NCBI GenBank assembly: GCA_001465935.1
Contig: LNKV01000012.1
Location: forward strand, 505,302 to 569,301
Origin: Clarireedia homoeocarpa
Taxonomy: Eukaryota > Ascomycota > Leotiomycetes > Helotiales > Rutstroemiaceae
Length of the DNA: 64,000 nt
Reading direction: 5' to 3'
Each line of letters begins with the position of its first letter. Within the stretch, counting starts at the first letter, position 1. Shown here in pieces: positions 33,807-46,809 of this stretch. The notes under the pieces were generated by a model. That model saw only the letters and a list, made by a program, of their open reading frames with translations, searched no databases and had not been told where the DNA came from. Position numbers and translations under genes: made by a program.

Positions 33807-36800
33807 CCTTCTTACGGTACTCTATCATCTATCCTATCTGCGAAGTATCCATCCCAATGTCTTGCTTAGGGGTTCACATGATGCCAGCAGCAATGCAGTC
33901 GCCCATGCCACTTTGTGCGTGCTGTACCCGACACCCTTCCTTATTCAACCTGTAATTTCCGCATAACCTTGCGTGCTGCATGGCGCTATTCACCCACCGG
34001 TAAAATAGCCGATTTTGTGGTTCCTTCCCTATACAAATTGCTCTCGCTCTCTCGGAAGAACAGGTCTGATTGAGTTATGACGATTTTAAAAATGGACGCA
34101 AGCACACCGTAACGACTCTCCTGTACCCAGGGGGCACGGAGGTCGTACCTACATTAGTTGCTTAAGCGGTACAAGTACCAAAATGATGAAAAATCCTACC
34201 TCCAAACGGATGTGTGTAAACGGATGTGCGTTTCTCCCTGGACTGAACCAAAATGGCTAGTGCAGGCGCGCTTGGGGACTCGGAGTGTGGAAATGGGGAA
34301 GGTCGAAGAGAAGGAGAATTTTCTATTCTTGCACTTTGAAGCTAACGCCTTGAAAGGCAGGCAAGAATGAACGTTTGGTGGGCGAGAAAGAGAGGAAGGA
34401 AGGGTGCGCAAAAGGTGGAGTATGAGGGGGCGTCGGGGACGGCAGTATTGTTCATGAATCGGGGCGAAAAGAGAATTCACAATTCACACATCGGTGCATA
34501 TCAAAGCGTAGATGATCCCGTTAGTGCAAGTGGAGGACTATGTTAAGAAAATTCATGCGATGGCTGATCGACGTGTAATGAGAAGGCGGAAGTGTCCTCA
34601 CTCACTCACTCACTCACCCATTGCAAGGTCGAACACAGGTTCTACCTGGGACTTTTCACTGATAGGAAAGTGCCGACACAGCGGATTCCTAGCCATCGAA
34701 GCCATCTATATCGGCGGACGAGCGTAGAAAGAACAAAGCTTCGGGAACGAACATAAATGCCTCTGCGTATGAGCGGGCGCGACCTGAGCGTTCCCTTCTT
34801 AGGCCGGCGTTGAAACAATGGTATACTGACTACCCATGATATCCTAGGATGGGGGATGGGGGATGGGGGAAGGGGACGCTGACGCTCCGCGGAAGCTGGA
34901 TACCAGCAAGTATTTGACTTTGGTCCCAGTACCCATGGTACAATGTGATGTGACATACTTGCCCGCGAGTCAACATCGTCCTGTTGAGACTCGAGTCCCA
35001 CTACAGTACCTCCATGCAGAGGACATAGCCAAGTCCAAGTAGGTACCCGAAGGAGGGGTACATCTCGTAACATGAAACACCACTGAGGGGATCTCGGCTT
35101 GCTTCAGAAATGCAGGTACACTGATTTCGTGACGACCTTTGTGCATGCGTGCATGTGTGCATGCCGTTGACGATTGCCACAACAGTGAGTGGCCGCCTCG
35201 ATTTCCGCCCCCTCGAAACCTGTGTGCTTTCGCCGCCTCTGCTTCATGACCTTTTCGGATGGAAGGTAGCGCGATAAACATGTTCATCACAAGCATTGCG
35301 AGATTCATGCACCGAGACCGGGCGGGACTAACTGGCCGGCTCCTGCTTTTGCCTTTTCTCGATGTGCTTGCGACGGAATGTCATTGCTATTTCCATCCTG
35401 CCTGTGATTTTTTGGGTTGCATCTCGGGCCATGCAATGATTCGGTGGCTGAGGGTTTTGATTCATGCTCTCCGTCTATTTCCCACGTTTTAATGAGGATC
35501 AAAATGGTGAGCTTGGTGCTTCGATGATGCTGTATGAACGCTGTGGCCGTTTCTGAATTGAACCTTCTCGACCCTTCCGATGAGCAAAGCAGTCACGACA
35601 ACCATGATTAAATCCTCGTGGTAATATGTAATAGCGGCATGAATGGAATTGGAGCCCCTCATTTTCTGGCCAATCAACAGCCATACATTGGAGTAGCCAC
35701 AAAATGATACAACTTACCTCCTCACGTAAACAATTCGGCTCCTCGGGAGCATTCTCTCAAATCGGTTCCTGCGTATACTCCATCGACCACTCTGCTCCAT
35801 CCACCATCCAGCCATCCATAATGAATGCGATTGAATGCCCAGGTTCGGGGAAGCAATCAAGCTTAAGCCTTGAGCAGCGCAGCGTCCCGGTACCTGTTTG
35901 ATCGTCAATGTGAAACCACTTTCTACCGACGAAATCTGCCCGACGCTATGCTGCATGGTCTGGCTACTGTATGCCCGTTCTCAACGTTTCCCCATCGTCA
36001 AAGCAAGATGCTTGCTTGCCCGTTCCCTTACCTTGCGTGCTTACTTGCTCTGGATCTTGGATATGGAATATTGTACGAGTATGATGACCGCGATAATGTT
36101 TCCCTCCAGCCGAAATCCTGGGCTTGGGTAAGCGTCGCCTGGGCCCGTCACATTCATGTCATGTCATATCATATCATGTCAAACCTCGAGAATTCTGGAC
36201 CTTTCTTCTTTTTCTTCGTCGTCATCATCATCATCATCTTCTTTTCTTTCCTTTCTTTCCTTTCTTTCTGACTTTCCATGCCCGAAACTGACAAGCGGTG
36301 TGATATCAATAGAACAGACCGCATAATCTTCTTTCATCTACCGTCGTAAATTAAGATTAATATCATTACGAAGTATTAGTGCACTATATACTATATAAGC
36401 AATGTTAAGATTTTTTGGCGAGAGAAACAAGAGATCATCACGATTGCACTGCACTGCGCTGTACGGGAGGAGGGGAGTTTCTTTCCCCTTTACCAATGCT
36501 TTCCCTTCCCACAATGTTTCGCAGCCAATTCCCCGACATTTTCTTTTCGCTCAAGTCCACCAGGTCCAACCAAGCAAATCCCAAGCCAAGTCACCTGCAC
36601 CTACCTACCTATGCACGCAGCCAAATAAGCGCGCTCTGTTGTTGGAATAGAAATGTACGACGCTGACTTGACTGATCCCACTGACTGACTGACTGACTGA
36701 CTGACTCTTCCCACCCATTCGTTTCTTTCAGCAATCTAAACCCGAGCGTTTACTTACATTTACATGCCCCCTAACCTGCTTGGAGAATTGCTGTACGCTT

Positions 36801-37402
36801 CGTAGATACATAAGTACAGTATTCTAGCTGCGAGGTAACTGGTGCCCCGACTCTGGATCTCCACCCTCCTCTCATGTTCCCTATACGCCTTCCTACTGGA
36901 CACAAAGTACGACGGCCCATGCGGTGATCCCGAAAAACAGCGGTTAGTGCAGTGCGGCACAGTGCAGGTAGATTGATTTCATGCTTCTCCGACCGGTAGA
37001 TGAATATTCGTTTGTTCATTCACGGCCATCATTCATCCATAGGTAATTTAACATTTTCTCCATACCGAGCGCTTCGCTGCTCTCCACCGTGGTCCAAGTT
37101 TCCATTGGATGAGAGAAATGCGGAACAGGAAAAGGAAAAGGAAAAGGAAAAAAAAATGAATTTCTGATACGGCTTTACCAGCAAACTAGAACAAGAACAA
37201 GGGCCACACGTCGCGTGAAACATGCGCGACTGGAGAAGTGCGCGAGTCGCTATTGGTTGAGAGAGGTACGGCTGTCTCAGCATCTTTGGGAGAGACATGA
37301 TCTCCGGCATCTAGATTTGGAGTGAGTGATATTATGTTATTTTCATGGATGAGTTAGTGGCCTATTTGTAACTGCCAATATCAATACGTTTTTCATGCCG
37401 GG

Positions 37403-37500
37403 GAGGAGAATGGGAGGAAGGGAAGGGAAGGGAAGGGAAGCGAAGGAAAGGGGAGGGAAGGGAAGGGAAGGGAAGCGAAGGAAAGGGGAGAGAAGGGAGA
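37403..37500. repeat. GGGAA purine repeat
   Basis: Imperfect GGGAA/GGAAGGGAAGC units over about 95 bases, all purine on the plus strand. Confidence 0.85.
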
Positions 37501-40384
37501 ATGGGAACGAACTAATGCGCATTGGTCGATACGAACCGATACTGTATCCAAAGCAGCCATTCAATGCTAAATTCCAGCCACCTCACTCTTGCTCACTCTC
37601 ACTCAACCGCTCGCGCCCGTTGGGTGGCCGTAAGAGCGGCCCGTTTGTCTGTTTGTTTGTTGGTCCGATCTGCTTGCTCGTGACTTGGTTCGGTATCTAC
37701 ATAGTACATCGTACATGCACTCAGCGCTTGCAAACTCGAAAATCTCCTCATGAACCTATGCACAAATATCTCGGGCGTCTATTTAATATGCATTCATTGC
37801 CAATCATTCGTGCGGTGCATAAATAACTTGTGATCGGTAGATCACATGCTCTCTTGGTGCCTTCTTCATCGAGCCATTGAGAGCATGCCACCATTCGTTC
37901 TTGCCGCCTAGAATCACTTGCTTCCGCCGCCTTGTGTGTGTGTGTGTGTGTGTGTGCCCGTCCGCCCGGTCGACTGTGAAACGTAGACGGGTCTTCTTGG
38001 TTGATAGTTGCGTTGCCTTTGCAGTGCGGTGCGGTGCGGCGTATTCTTTTCTTCCATCTTACCTCGCTCACGCTTCCTTCCCGTGCGACCCTGACATGCT
38101 AAAGCCCTTGGATGCCAAGGCGAAACATGGAACGGAAAAGGAGGATCGCGCGCTTTGGCTTCTGGAGTTTTCCCGGCGTGCAAGATGCTCGTCATGCTTT
38201 GCGCTTTCTAGATGGTACGTACCTACAGTTAGGGTAGTACTTTTTGTGGCTTATGCTTATGCTCGCTACCAAGGTATTTTGAGGATTGTGGATGTACCGT
38301 AGCTGCTTTCGAGTTACATTGCATCTGGAGTGCTTTGCTGGATAGACAGTGGATACGGCTGCTTCTTTGCTGTGGAGGTACGTACTTAGGTGGGTTGATA
38401 GCTTTGGTTGGTTCGTGGTTTCGTATGATCTACTTCCAGATACATACAGATATACATGAAATTAAATTACACTCACAGCTAACATACTCGCTATCATATC
38501 CCTATCTCTTCCTGCATGTAACCCCAAGTCAGCTCTTTCAATCTTGTCTCTCTATCTCTTGTACCTTACATATGCACACGCATCAACTCAGCCTTCCAAA
38601 CCAAGTCGGTCGGTTGGCGGCACAGTTTTCTCCAGCAGTTCTTCATCCAATGCACTGATACCCTTCCATTCCACTCATCCATCCACCTATCCGTAATCCA
38701 TCTCATTCGTCGTCTCCCTCTGCTTACATCTCGTACGGAAAATGGCTCACTCCACGCAATCACTCACTCCTCTACTCAGTGAATCGAAGTTTTGAAACAC
38801 GAGAAAGGATCGCAAATGCGAAACTGGATAAGTCATCTCGTCATCCATTTTAGGATTTGATATGGCAAGGTGGTAGATAAGAGAACGAGAGCGAGAAAAG
38901 AGGGAGTGAGATAAAGTGCGTGTTGCATGTCGCAAAACGGAGGATCTGAGTGAGATCGAAGATCAGGTTTGCTGTTTGTAGAAGGTTTGAGATTTACCTA
39001 AGTGGTGGAGGTGGTGGTGGAGGTGGCAGTGGGAGGATTGCGGCGTACTGTGCTGTGGGAGGATATGGTAGCATTGGGATCGGAGAACGGGATGGGGCGG
39101 GAAAGGGGGGCGAGGTGAAGATACCGAGGTACTTGATCACATATACCCAAGCATACATGTAGTGCAGATTCGCAGAGCCTCAGGGGAACTGGAGTTGCAG
39201 TGGGAATAGAAAAGAGGGAAAACTATGAGGTACATATTCTGATTGAAGGCTGCTGTATGTTGGTAGAGTAGTAGGTGATCGATCCTCCCACAGATTTCCC
39301 ACGTTGAAGACTTCTGGTAGATACTACCTACTGAAACGCCCTCCTCGGTATTTTGAAGAATACGAACTGCGCGCTCACTTCTCTTCGTATTGTGATATCG
39401 TAATACTACGTCGAGGGTTTTCATGCTCGGACTTTGGTCGAAACCTGCCCTCGCGCACACCTTCACCTCTCACACATGACATTGGGTTTGTTCACCACAG
39501 TACGTACAGCACACACATCTACTTCTCTTACGGTGACCTCTTCAATTCATCACATCTTGCACATCAACTAGATGGAGAAGCAGCTATGAATACCTCCAGT
39601 GCTCGTTGGACGAGCATAGTGTGGCGTGGGTATCAACCAAATCAGGAGTATCTCATCTGTAAAGTTACAGACGTCCGAAAACATGCACAATATATCTATC
39701 ACCGATCCTAAAACCCCGCATACAGACATACATACATACATACATACCCATCAAGTGTGGTCGCAGATACGGGATAAACTTGAAGAGCAAGATTCCGTGC
39801 TTTGCATATCGGGCTTCTTGTGTATCAAGCCTAGGAGTTTTGGTAACCTGAGCAAGACCAGTCCGGTATATACGCAAGTATCACACCGTGCGTGCTCTTT
39901 AGTTGTAACTCGTCACCTTGAAAGTCCTACCTCTCATTGGTCGTGCTATCTTTCCCTTTTGACATAATCTTACATCATTAACACTGTAACAAGCACGTGC
40001 TGCTTCCATATTGATCCAACTAAGCCGTTGGTGAATACGTCTCTCATAGACAACCATGCTCGATCTAGTGCGTAGGAGTTAATGTGTTGATGCAGGCCTA
40101 ATTTTTTGGTGAGCCACTGGTCTTTCACGTTGCATACGTCCAGATCTACGCATGTTCGTCATGCAGTGGTCTTTACTTCTAATCTGGGCTGCTTCTACCC
40201 CCTCCCCCTCCCTATCTTCATTGCAGCGTTTTTTCATGAAAACTTTCTCATACTTAGATGATACATACAAAGTTCCTGAGAACTCATTACGGGTCGTGAG
40301 CCTACCTGTCGAATAGGCGAATCACTCCCGTACGGGCTACAAGAGTACTATAGGAGTTCTTCCTAACTACGGTATTTGCCTATC

Positions 40385-40406
40385 GGTTCAGTGTATTCAC
40401 TGAACC
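40385..40406. other. Perfect 9-bp inverted repeat, 4-nt loop
   Basis: GGTTCAGTG-TATT-CACTGAACC forms a perfect hairpin about 50 bases before the LTR-like repeat pair. It could belong to the same decayed element. Confidence 0.6.
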
Positions 40407-40452
40407 ACAAGAAAGATATTACAAGATACTGAACTACGGAAAAGGGACCACA

Positions 40453-40788
40453 GGACATAGGATACTCGCTGTAGCATAGCAATTAGTACGGGAGAGAAAG
40501 GCTATATAGTGCAACTCTCCCTCCCACCTAGTTTAGAGAATTCAACCTAGCATTACTTAGACCCTATTGTGACTAAGTATGATGCTACGAATCGGACCAA
40601 CATTACAGCTGTACTAAGCCAACCGACATTGCCCCTTACGGGGAATCCCTTCAATACAGGAGAGCTGGACTATATAGGTAGCTTCGATCTCCCACTTGGT
40701 TAGAAGAGATCAGACTCAATTCAACTGATATTCTGTGCTATCAAGTGTGACACGGTGATATCCAGAATCGGGATCGAACCAACACTAC
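40453..40788 (+). mobile_element. Diverged direct repeat pair, LTR-like relic
   Basis: Two similar blocks, 40453-40606 and 40624-40788, are separated by 17 bases. They share, in the same order, (C/G)GACAT, a TAC-GGAGAG-like block, CTATATAG (40502 and 40670), a TCTCCC-TCCCAC-T-GTT block, TTCAAC, and an end AATCGG...ACCAACA-TAC. The internal TATA-like element and the pairing suggest decayed LTRs or the ends of a retroelement (inference). No reverse transcriptase, integrase or gag coding is nearby, and I cannot define target-site duplications. Confidence 0.4.
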
Positions 40789-43188
40789 CATATTATGAAA
40801 TATCATCAAATCTCCTATCCATGCCTGTTTTCTTGGGGGGAAGGGGGAGGGAAGGAGATTGATCTTCGGCTTAAGGGTGTGTGAAATTCAAATTCATTGT
40901 AAAAATGTATAACGCGAGCTCGCTGGGCCAATGGGAAATTCGAAGTTGGGGGAAGGGAAGGGAAGAAAGGAAAGCGCGGGAAAGCTTAGCAAATGTTGAT
41001 AGATGAAACCCAAATTGATTTACAGAGATGATTGTAGACATGGTCGCGACTTAAGCTGCACTACAAGTAATGTGATATTCTGGTATCTAAACTTGAAGTC
41101 GAGTGTTTCGAAGATGACGAAGGTGCTATGAGTGTATTCACGTTTCTGGTTTCGTGTGGACCAAACCTCTTTTCAGCAATCGTTTTGGACGTTTTTCAGA
41201 CAACCCGAGTTACCTCCTTCGGTGCCAATTACTCGCGGTATACCAAAACTAAGGTGGGGATAGCGCCAGTGGCAGTCCAGGGAATAGGGGGTTACAAAAT
41301 GAATTCACCGATCGACCTCTTTCCTGCCTCGGATCTTTCACTCATAGAACACACATCACCAACATTCGTCCTATCAGACTAATAGGCTCGCGCTCGAAAC
41401 TCCCCACATACTACCTTCCAACATCATAATGCATAGTTCAATCAAGCCCAGTTATGTTTGACATAAAACCGACGTGCAACAAAACTCTGTCAACGCAAGG
41501 GAATCATCACGAAACTCCAAACCAACTAACCGAGTTCCCTGATTAGGAAGTCATGCAGTATATCCTCCGATGACGGGTCCATTACCGCCTGATATCACCT
41601 GGCCCTTTGCAACCAAATGGAGTATAAATAGAGGAACCATTGAATACTACTGCGTGTTTCGAGCCTGTGAGTCCTGTTTGTTGGTGGGATGAATGGGGAA
41701 GGTTCCTAGAGTGGTCTGTGCTGATCTAATGTTGATGGTCGAGGGGCAGGAATTTACGTGAGAGATGCACGTTCTGCCGCGTTGGGTAAATGGTTGCTAA
41801 TAGACTATGCCGGGAGAAGGGTAGCAATTGAGTAAATGTTTGCCGTTGGCTTGATATAGACAGCAGACATGGGTATACAGATATTGTATGAGCACACCAG
41901 CGAGACATCGGACAGGATACAACGCTATCTTATTGAGACTTCATCTTTACCATGTTGATTCATGGTTTATCACAATGTCTCTGATGACGGGCAGGAGAAA
42001 GCGTATCACTGCAGATATGGCCAAGCTTCCCCATAGTGCGTGCTCTTCCTATCCAGTCGGGGATATGCAACAGCCGCCAGGACCGTTACTTGGTCCATAG
42101 TTTGAAAATGGTAGATCTTATCTTCACTGCGACTCCAGATAGACTACTGTAGTTCAGCATTTAAAATTTACCATGTCGATCCGCTTGGCCAGGTTTGGAA
42201 GAAGCCAGAAGGATTCAGAGGCCTGTTGGTATCGTTGGGGCCCGATCGCTAGCCACGTCTTGCTGGATCTGAAAGATGGCAATAGCTTAGAATGTTGGGA
42301 GTATGCGATATGACACTCCCGCGGGTGACAGGAGGAAGTCAGAGCATCATGTCAGAAAACCACACATGCCTTTTCCATTGCAGCATCACGCAATGGCCCT
42401 CAAAAGCTGGCCATTAAGTTCAGGAATGGGGTTGAGAGGTATTGTTTAAATACCAACTCGACATGGATGGCAAAAGTGGGAGAGCTAATTGCAAAAAAAT
42501 GTGATCTGGAGTGGGAAGACCGCGAATATGGTCAGCAACCTTGGTTGAAATTGGGCAAATCCTATCTGTGTCGCACATTTTCGAGGACTTTGTCCTGGTG
42601 TCGCGATCTTCAGACCAGGATTTGGGTGAGAGCGCGATGCTCTACTACTGCAGAACTGATCCGCGAAACCAGCGTCTTATGGACCGCGACGGAGCTTCCT
42701 GGAGCAACAATGCCCTTGAAACAGCTCACTAAGAGCATGATCGTGTTTGGGAATCTTTGTATTGCTCGAAACTTTGTTGCGGAACCAGAACTTGCAAATA
42801 GTTATGAGTTTGTGAAGAAGGCAACTGTCATGATGCCAAGGGAAAGCTCGAAGCACTTAGTCCAAGCTTTGCGGGGTACATACAGTAAGTACCCTCTCCC
42901 CCTATGAATAAAGGTTATTTTTTTCTGCCTCTTACCACCGGAAAAAAATATCCTTTGTTCGTGGGGGGGGAGGGGAGGGGGGAGGGTAACACATATTGTC
43001 GACAATTTTTACTGTGGAAGTACTCCAAATCGTCCATAGTACTGCAGCGTCTTCATTCGATGAGTTCCATGGAAGCAGGCACTGGTACAGCAAAAGAGAT
43101 TCATACCCGACAGCAAACATTTATGCGTGTTGTTGCAAAGCCCTACAGGCTAGACGGTCTTTGAATGGCAAACTTCGAAAAGGGTTGG

Positions 43189-43196
43189 TATATAAG
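43189..43196 (+). promoter_or_regulatory. TATA-like element before a small peptide frame
   Basis: GGTATATAAGGCAGC, about 120 bases upstream of the ATG at 43311. The spacing resembles other promoters in the window. Confidence 0.35.
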
Positions 43197-43310
43197 GCAG
43201 CATACACGATAACCATCCTCTACTTAACTTGCTGACTGCATTCTCTGCTACACAAGCTCACCCTCCCCCCCCAACCTTTCACGTACAGTGTGCTAGTTTC
43301 TAGCATCAAA

Positions 43311-43495
43311 ATGCCAGCCACGGAGCTTGTCCTTACTATCTCCCTTTCTGCATTTCTTTGTATGACCGCCTAAGTTTTCTTGTCTAATTGTACGATTGGA
43401 TAGATGCCCTTGCCGTTGACCATCCATCAGTCATGGAGGATTTAAACCGCAAGGCTCATTTTACACGAAATTCGAGCGTCCTCGGAGATAGCTAA
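43311..43495 (+). CDS. Possible tiny secreted peptide, two exons
   Basis: ATG at 43311, exon 43311-43359, a 44-nt intron with a GTATGA donor, CTAAT branch and TAG acceptor, then exon 43404-43495 to TAA, giving 46 residues. The first ~20 residues (MPATELVLTISLSAFLYALA) look like a clean signal peptide with an intron inside it. The remaining 26 residues are polar with no motif. The CT-rich leader and upstream TATA box favour transcription. It may instead be the broken start of a longer secreted protein: downstream sequence around 43545-43700 reads as further protein-like fragments (ADSKAWLTGSDTTTIAS across a possible intron) that I could not join in frame. Low confidence. Confidence 0.3.
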
Positions 43496-44667
43496 GATAT
43501 GCAGCAAGAGCTTTCAATATATTCATACTTGTTTCTTATCGACTAGCTATACGACTGGAACGAATGGTTTCGATACCTTGGCCGACAGCAAAGCATGGCT
43601 GACGGGTAATCTACTTCGATTTACATAGTAGAAAGCCCACTCTTGTCGGCACCGTCTCTACACTTAGGCTCAGATACTACCACTATCGCAAGTCAGATGA
43701 TGTTTAAGCACACATTACCATGAACCAAAGCTACGGAATTCACAAGCATCGCAATCAAAATGGACCCTTGCACAGGCGACAGAACCGGATGAATCGTACT
43801 TGCACCATTACTACATAGTATATCTCAAGTGCAGATGTCACTAGTCGTGGCCCCGGGCAATTCGAAATATCCTTCTCGGTCCTTTTTCATGAACCCCTAT
43901 CTGCAAGAAGATCGTCTTTCTCAGCCCATTGGTTGGATCGCGTGTTTGTCAGCAATTCATTGTATATATACGTGCAATGCGCATCGATACGAACTCGTAG
44001 GATGTCACCCGTCGTCGTGTTTTCGTCACGTTCATGCAGATTCTTGATCGACATCGTGATGCTTGGTCTTATGGTCAAGGATAAAAAACTGTACTCCCTG
44101 TCCAGAAGCTTCTGGGCTGTGGCTAATCAAATAAACTCGCTGCTTTTATATTGCTCGTGTACTTCACCTAACAAGGCAATGATTGAAGCATATCTGGAGT
44201 GGTCTAAAGTTTATATTGAGTAAAGCAGCATTAAAATACAGTTTTGGTAGAAGCGACAGGGAGTAAAAATTGTTTATCCTTGAGACAAAGTCCAGAAGTA
44301 CATTTGCCTTCCCATGTCCGGCCTCATTATCGAGTTTAGCCTAAATGCATGACAGGGCTTTGCGAGAATGCGGGGTACGATGGTGATCCTATTTGCTCTC
44401 CACATCCCGCGTTATAGTAGTGCCGTTTCTCTGGCACCTCAATCCTATTCGCTATTATTTATCCATCATATTATCCGGGAGCTATGCTGACTGCTTCCAG
44501 GATTCGCCGAGTTGCGAGGAAGAGGATCTGGAGCTACTAGGTATATGATCAGAGTTGCTATGAAATGCCCGAGTGCTGCTGTTTTTCAATTATTGTAAAG
44601 TCTCCTCTGTGCTTGCTTGTGCCTATTACACAGATTCAATTGATTTCATCACCACAATAATTTCATC

Positions 44668-46809
44668 ATGCCAGGCGGAGCTCCCGCCCACGGTCTCTAT
44701 GATGCAGCATTGGAGCGTCGCCAGAAGCTCATGGGCAGCAGTGGGCCTGCAGCTCTTGTGAAGAACTTCCGTGTTTTCAGCATTGCTCTATTTGCTTGTA
44801 TTGGTGGGTTGCTCTATGTAAATTAAGCCCTCTCTTTAACAATCTACTCCAATACATATGCGAGGTTGAGACGAATGCTAATTACCATTTTCATCATGAT
44901 AGGGATACAATCAGGGTGTCTTCTCTGGTGTACTGACAATGAAGTCTTTCATGTCTCATATGGGCCACTGGGACAGCACCGATTCTGCAGACCAGACCAG
45001 AAAGGGATGGTTGACTAGTATTCTGGAACTTGGTGCTTGGATTGGAACACTACTAAGTGGTTTCATGGCGGAAGCACTAAGTAGGAAATATGGAATCTTG
45101 GTCGCGACTGGTGAGTTTCTTTCTCCGCCTATACATCTTGAGTCTGGGAAGGAAGTGGGTTAGCATGTTCGAGACTAACAATAGGATTACACAGCTGTTT
45201 TCATCATCGGCGTCATCATCCAAGCAACTTCTATCTCAGCAGGACACTCTGCCATTCTCGGTGGCCGGTTCATAACTGGGATGGGTGTTGGATCCCTCAG
45301 TATGATTGTTCCCATGTACAACGCAGAAGTAGCACCTCCAGAAGTCAGAGGTTCTTTAATCGCTCTACAGCAACTCGCTATCTGTGCTGGAATTATGATA
45401 TCCTTCTGGATTGACTACGGCACTAATTACATTGGAGGAACCGGTGACTCACAATCCGATGCAGCATGGTTGGTGCCAATTTGTCTCCAGTTATTCCCCG
45501 CTCTGGTTTTGTTCGCCGGAATGGCCTTCATGCCCTTCAGTCCTAGGTGGCTGGCACATCATGGGCGAGAAGAAGAGGCAAGAAAAGTGCTCGCAAGATT
45601 GAGAGGTCTGCCAATGGATCATCAGTTGGTCGAGATAGAATTCTTGGAGATCAAAGCTCAGAGTCTGTTCGAGAAGAGAACTATCGCGGAGATGTGGCCT
45701 GGTCTGCAAACATTGAGTTGGCAAAATACTGCCAAGTTACAATTTGTAGCCATTGGAAGTCTGTTCAGAACGAAGCCTATGTTCAAAAGAGTCATTGTTG
45801 CGACTGTTACCATGTTCTTCCAGCAATGGACGGGTATTAACGTAAGTTTTCGGGCTATTTTCTCTCCTTTTCAAGTTTCTTGCAATGCAATTTTCGACTG
45901 AAGAATCCACGCTGACATCGGTTATCAGGCCATCCTCTACTATGCTCCTGTTATTTTCCAGGATCTCGGTCTTTCCAGTAATACTGTCTCTCTTCTCGCT
46001 ACCGGTGTAGTAGGAATCGTTATGTTCATCGCCACCATCCCTTCAGTCCTCTACATCGACAAACTTGGTCGCAAACCTATCTTGACTATCGGCGCGATCG
46101 GCATGGCAACTTGCCACATCATCATCGCTGTCATCGTAGCCAAGAATCGCGATTCATGGGAAACGCATAAAGCTGCTGGCTGGGCCGCTGTCGCCATGGT
46201 TTGGTATGTCCTACCTCTCTCGTCCAACTTCTTCTTCGTCATTGTAGTACGTTCCAGCTAACAAAAATCAAAGGCTATTTGTTATTCATTTTGGCTACTC
46301 CTGGGGTCCTTGCGCTTGGATTCTCGTTGCTGAAATCTGGCCCCTTTCTAATCGTCCATATGGTATCGCGCTAGGTGCAAGTAGTAATTGGATGAACAAT
46401 TTCATTGTTGGCCAAGTTACACCGGATATGTTGAGTGGTATTAGTTATGGCACTTATATACTCTTCGGGCTATTGACGTATATGGGAGCGGCATTTATCT
46501 GGTGGGGTGTTCCCGAGACAAAGAGATTGGGATGTAAGTTATTCTTTTTATTCAGTGAGGAGGTTTTAGAATCGCGGTCGATATTCTGGCACAAGCGAAT
46601 GGACAAATACTAACACACTTACAGTGGAAGAAATGGATCTCGTCTTTGGGAGCGAAGGTGTGGGAAGAGGTGACTTGGAGAGGATGGAGGCCGTTAGAAG
46701 AGAAGTGGGACTGGATAGGGTGTTGCAAGACATGAGCGATGACGGTAAACAGTCACCACAAGTTACGGAGCACAAGACCGAGGGCACGGAGAAGACGCAT
46801 GAGTTGTAG
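44668..46809 (+). CDS. MFS sugar (hexose) transporter
   Basis: Six exons: 44668-44817, 44903-45110, 45195-45841, 45929-46203, 46274-46533 and 46625-46809, phases consistent, giving 574 residues. It has a twelve-helix layout with sugar-porter signatures in order: GGLLYGYNQGVFSG in helix 1, GRFITGMGVGSLSMIVPMYN, EVRGSLIALQQ, the FSPRWLAHHGR loop, QQWTGINAILYYAP in helix 7, DKLGRKP, WPLSNRPYG, and PETKRLGLEEMD at the end of the transport domain. A hydrophilic tail of about 60 residues follows. Known role: proton-coupled uptake of monosaccharides at the plasma membrane. The exact substrate cannot be read from the sequence. It converges on the membrane-protein gene ending at 47213. Confidence 0.92.

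Larger units (their letters stand above)
29310..44667. other. 15-kb gene-poor region upstream of ste12
   Basis: I find no frame with a recognisable domain or a coherent spliced model, apart from a possible tiny peptide gene (43311-43495). The DNA is a patchwork of microsatellites: G-rich minisatellite 30012-30262, 18-G run 30482-30499, GCT-type repeats near 31618-31680, GTCACCA repeats 32241-32267, TCTGGC hexamers 33679-33806, TGAC repeats 36681-36707 and GGGAA repeats 37403-37500. These are mixed with unique non-coding sequence. A decayed LTR-like pair lies at 40453-40788. Long open frames at 30-34 kb are by-products of these repeats. The part next to 29309 should hold the ste12 promoter and leader. 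Confidence 0.55.

Noticed and set aside
33517..33966. Long open frames encoding Ala-Arg, Gly-Ser or Ala-Leu repeats
   Set aside because: All are translations of the same hexanucleotide satellite in different frames. There is no promoter or conserved flanking protein.
40766..40790. GGTTCGATCC on the minus strand, like a tRNA T-arm / B box
   Set aside because: No matching acceptor stem, D-arm or anticodon arm could be found at tRNA distance. It fits better as the end of the repeat block.
42467..42907. 146-codon plus-strand frame upstream of the sugar transporter
   Set aside because: No family resemblance. An overlapping frame of similar quality exists, and no intron model extends either one.
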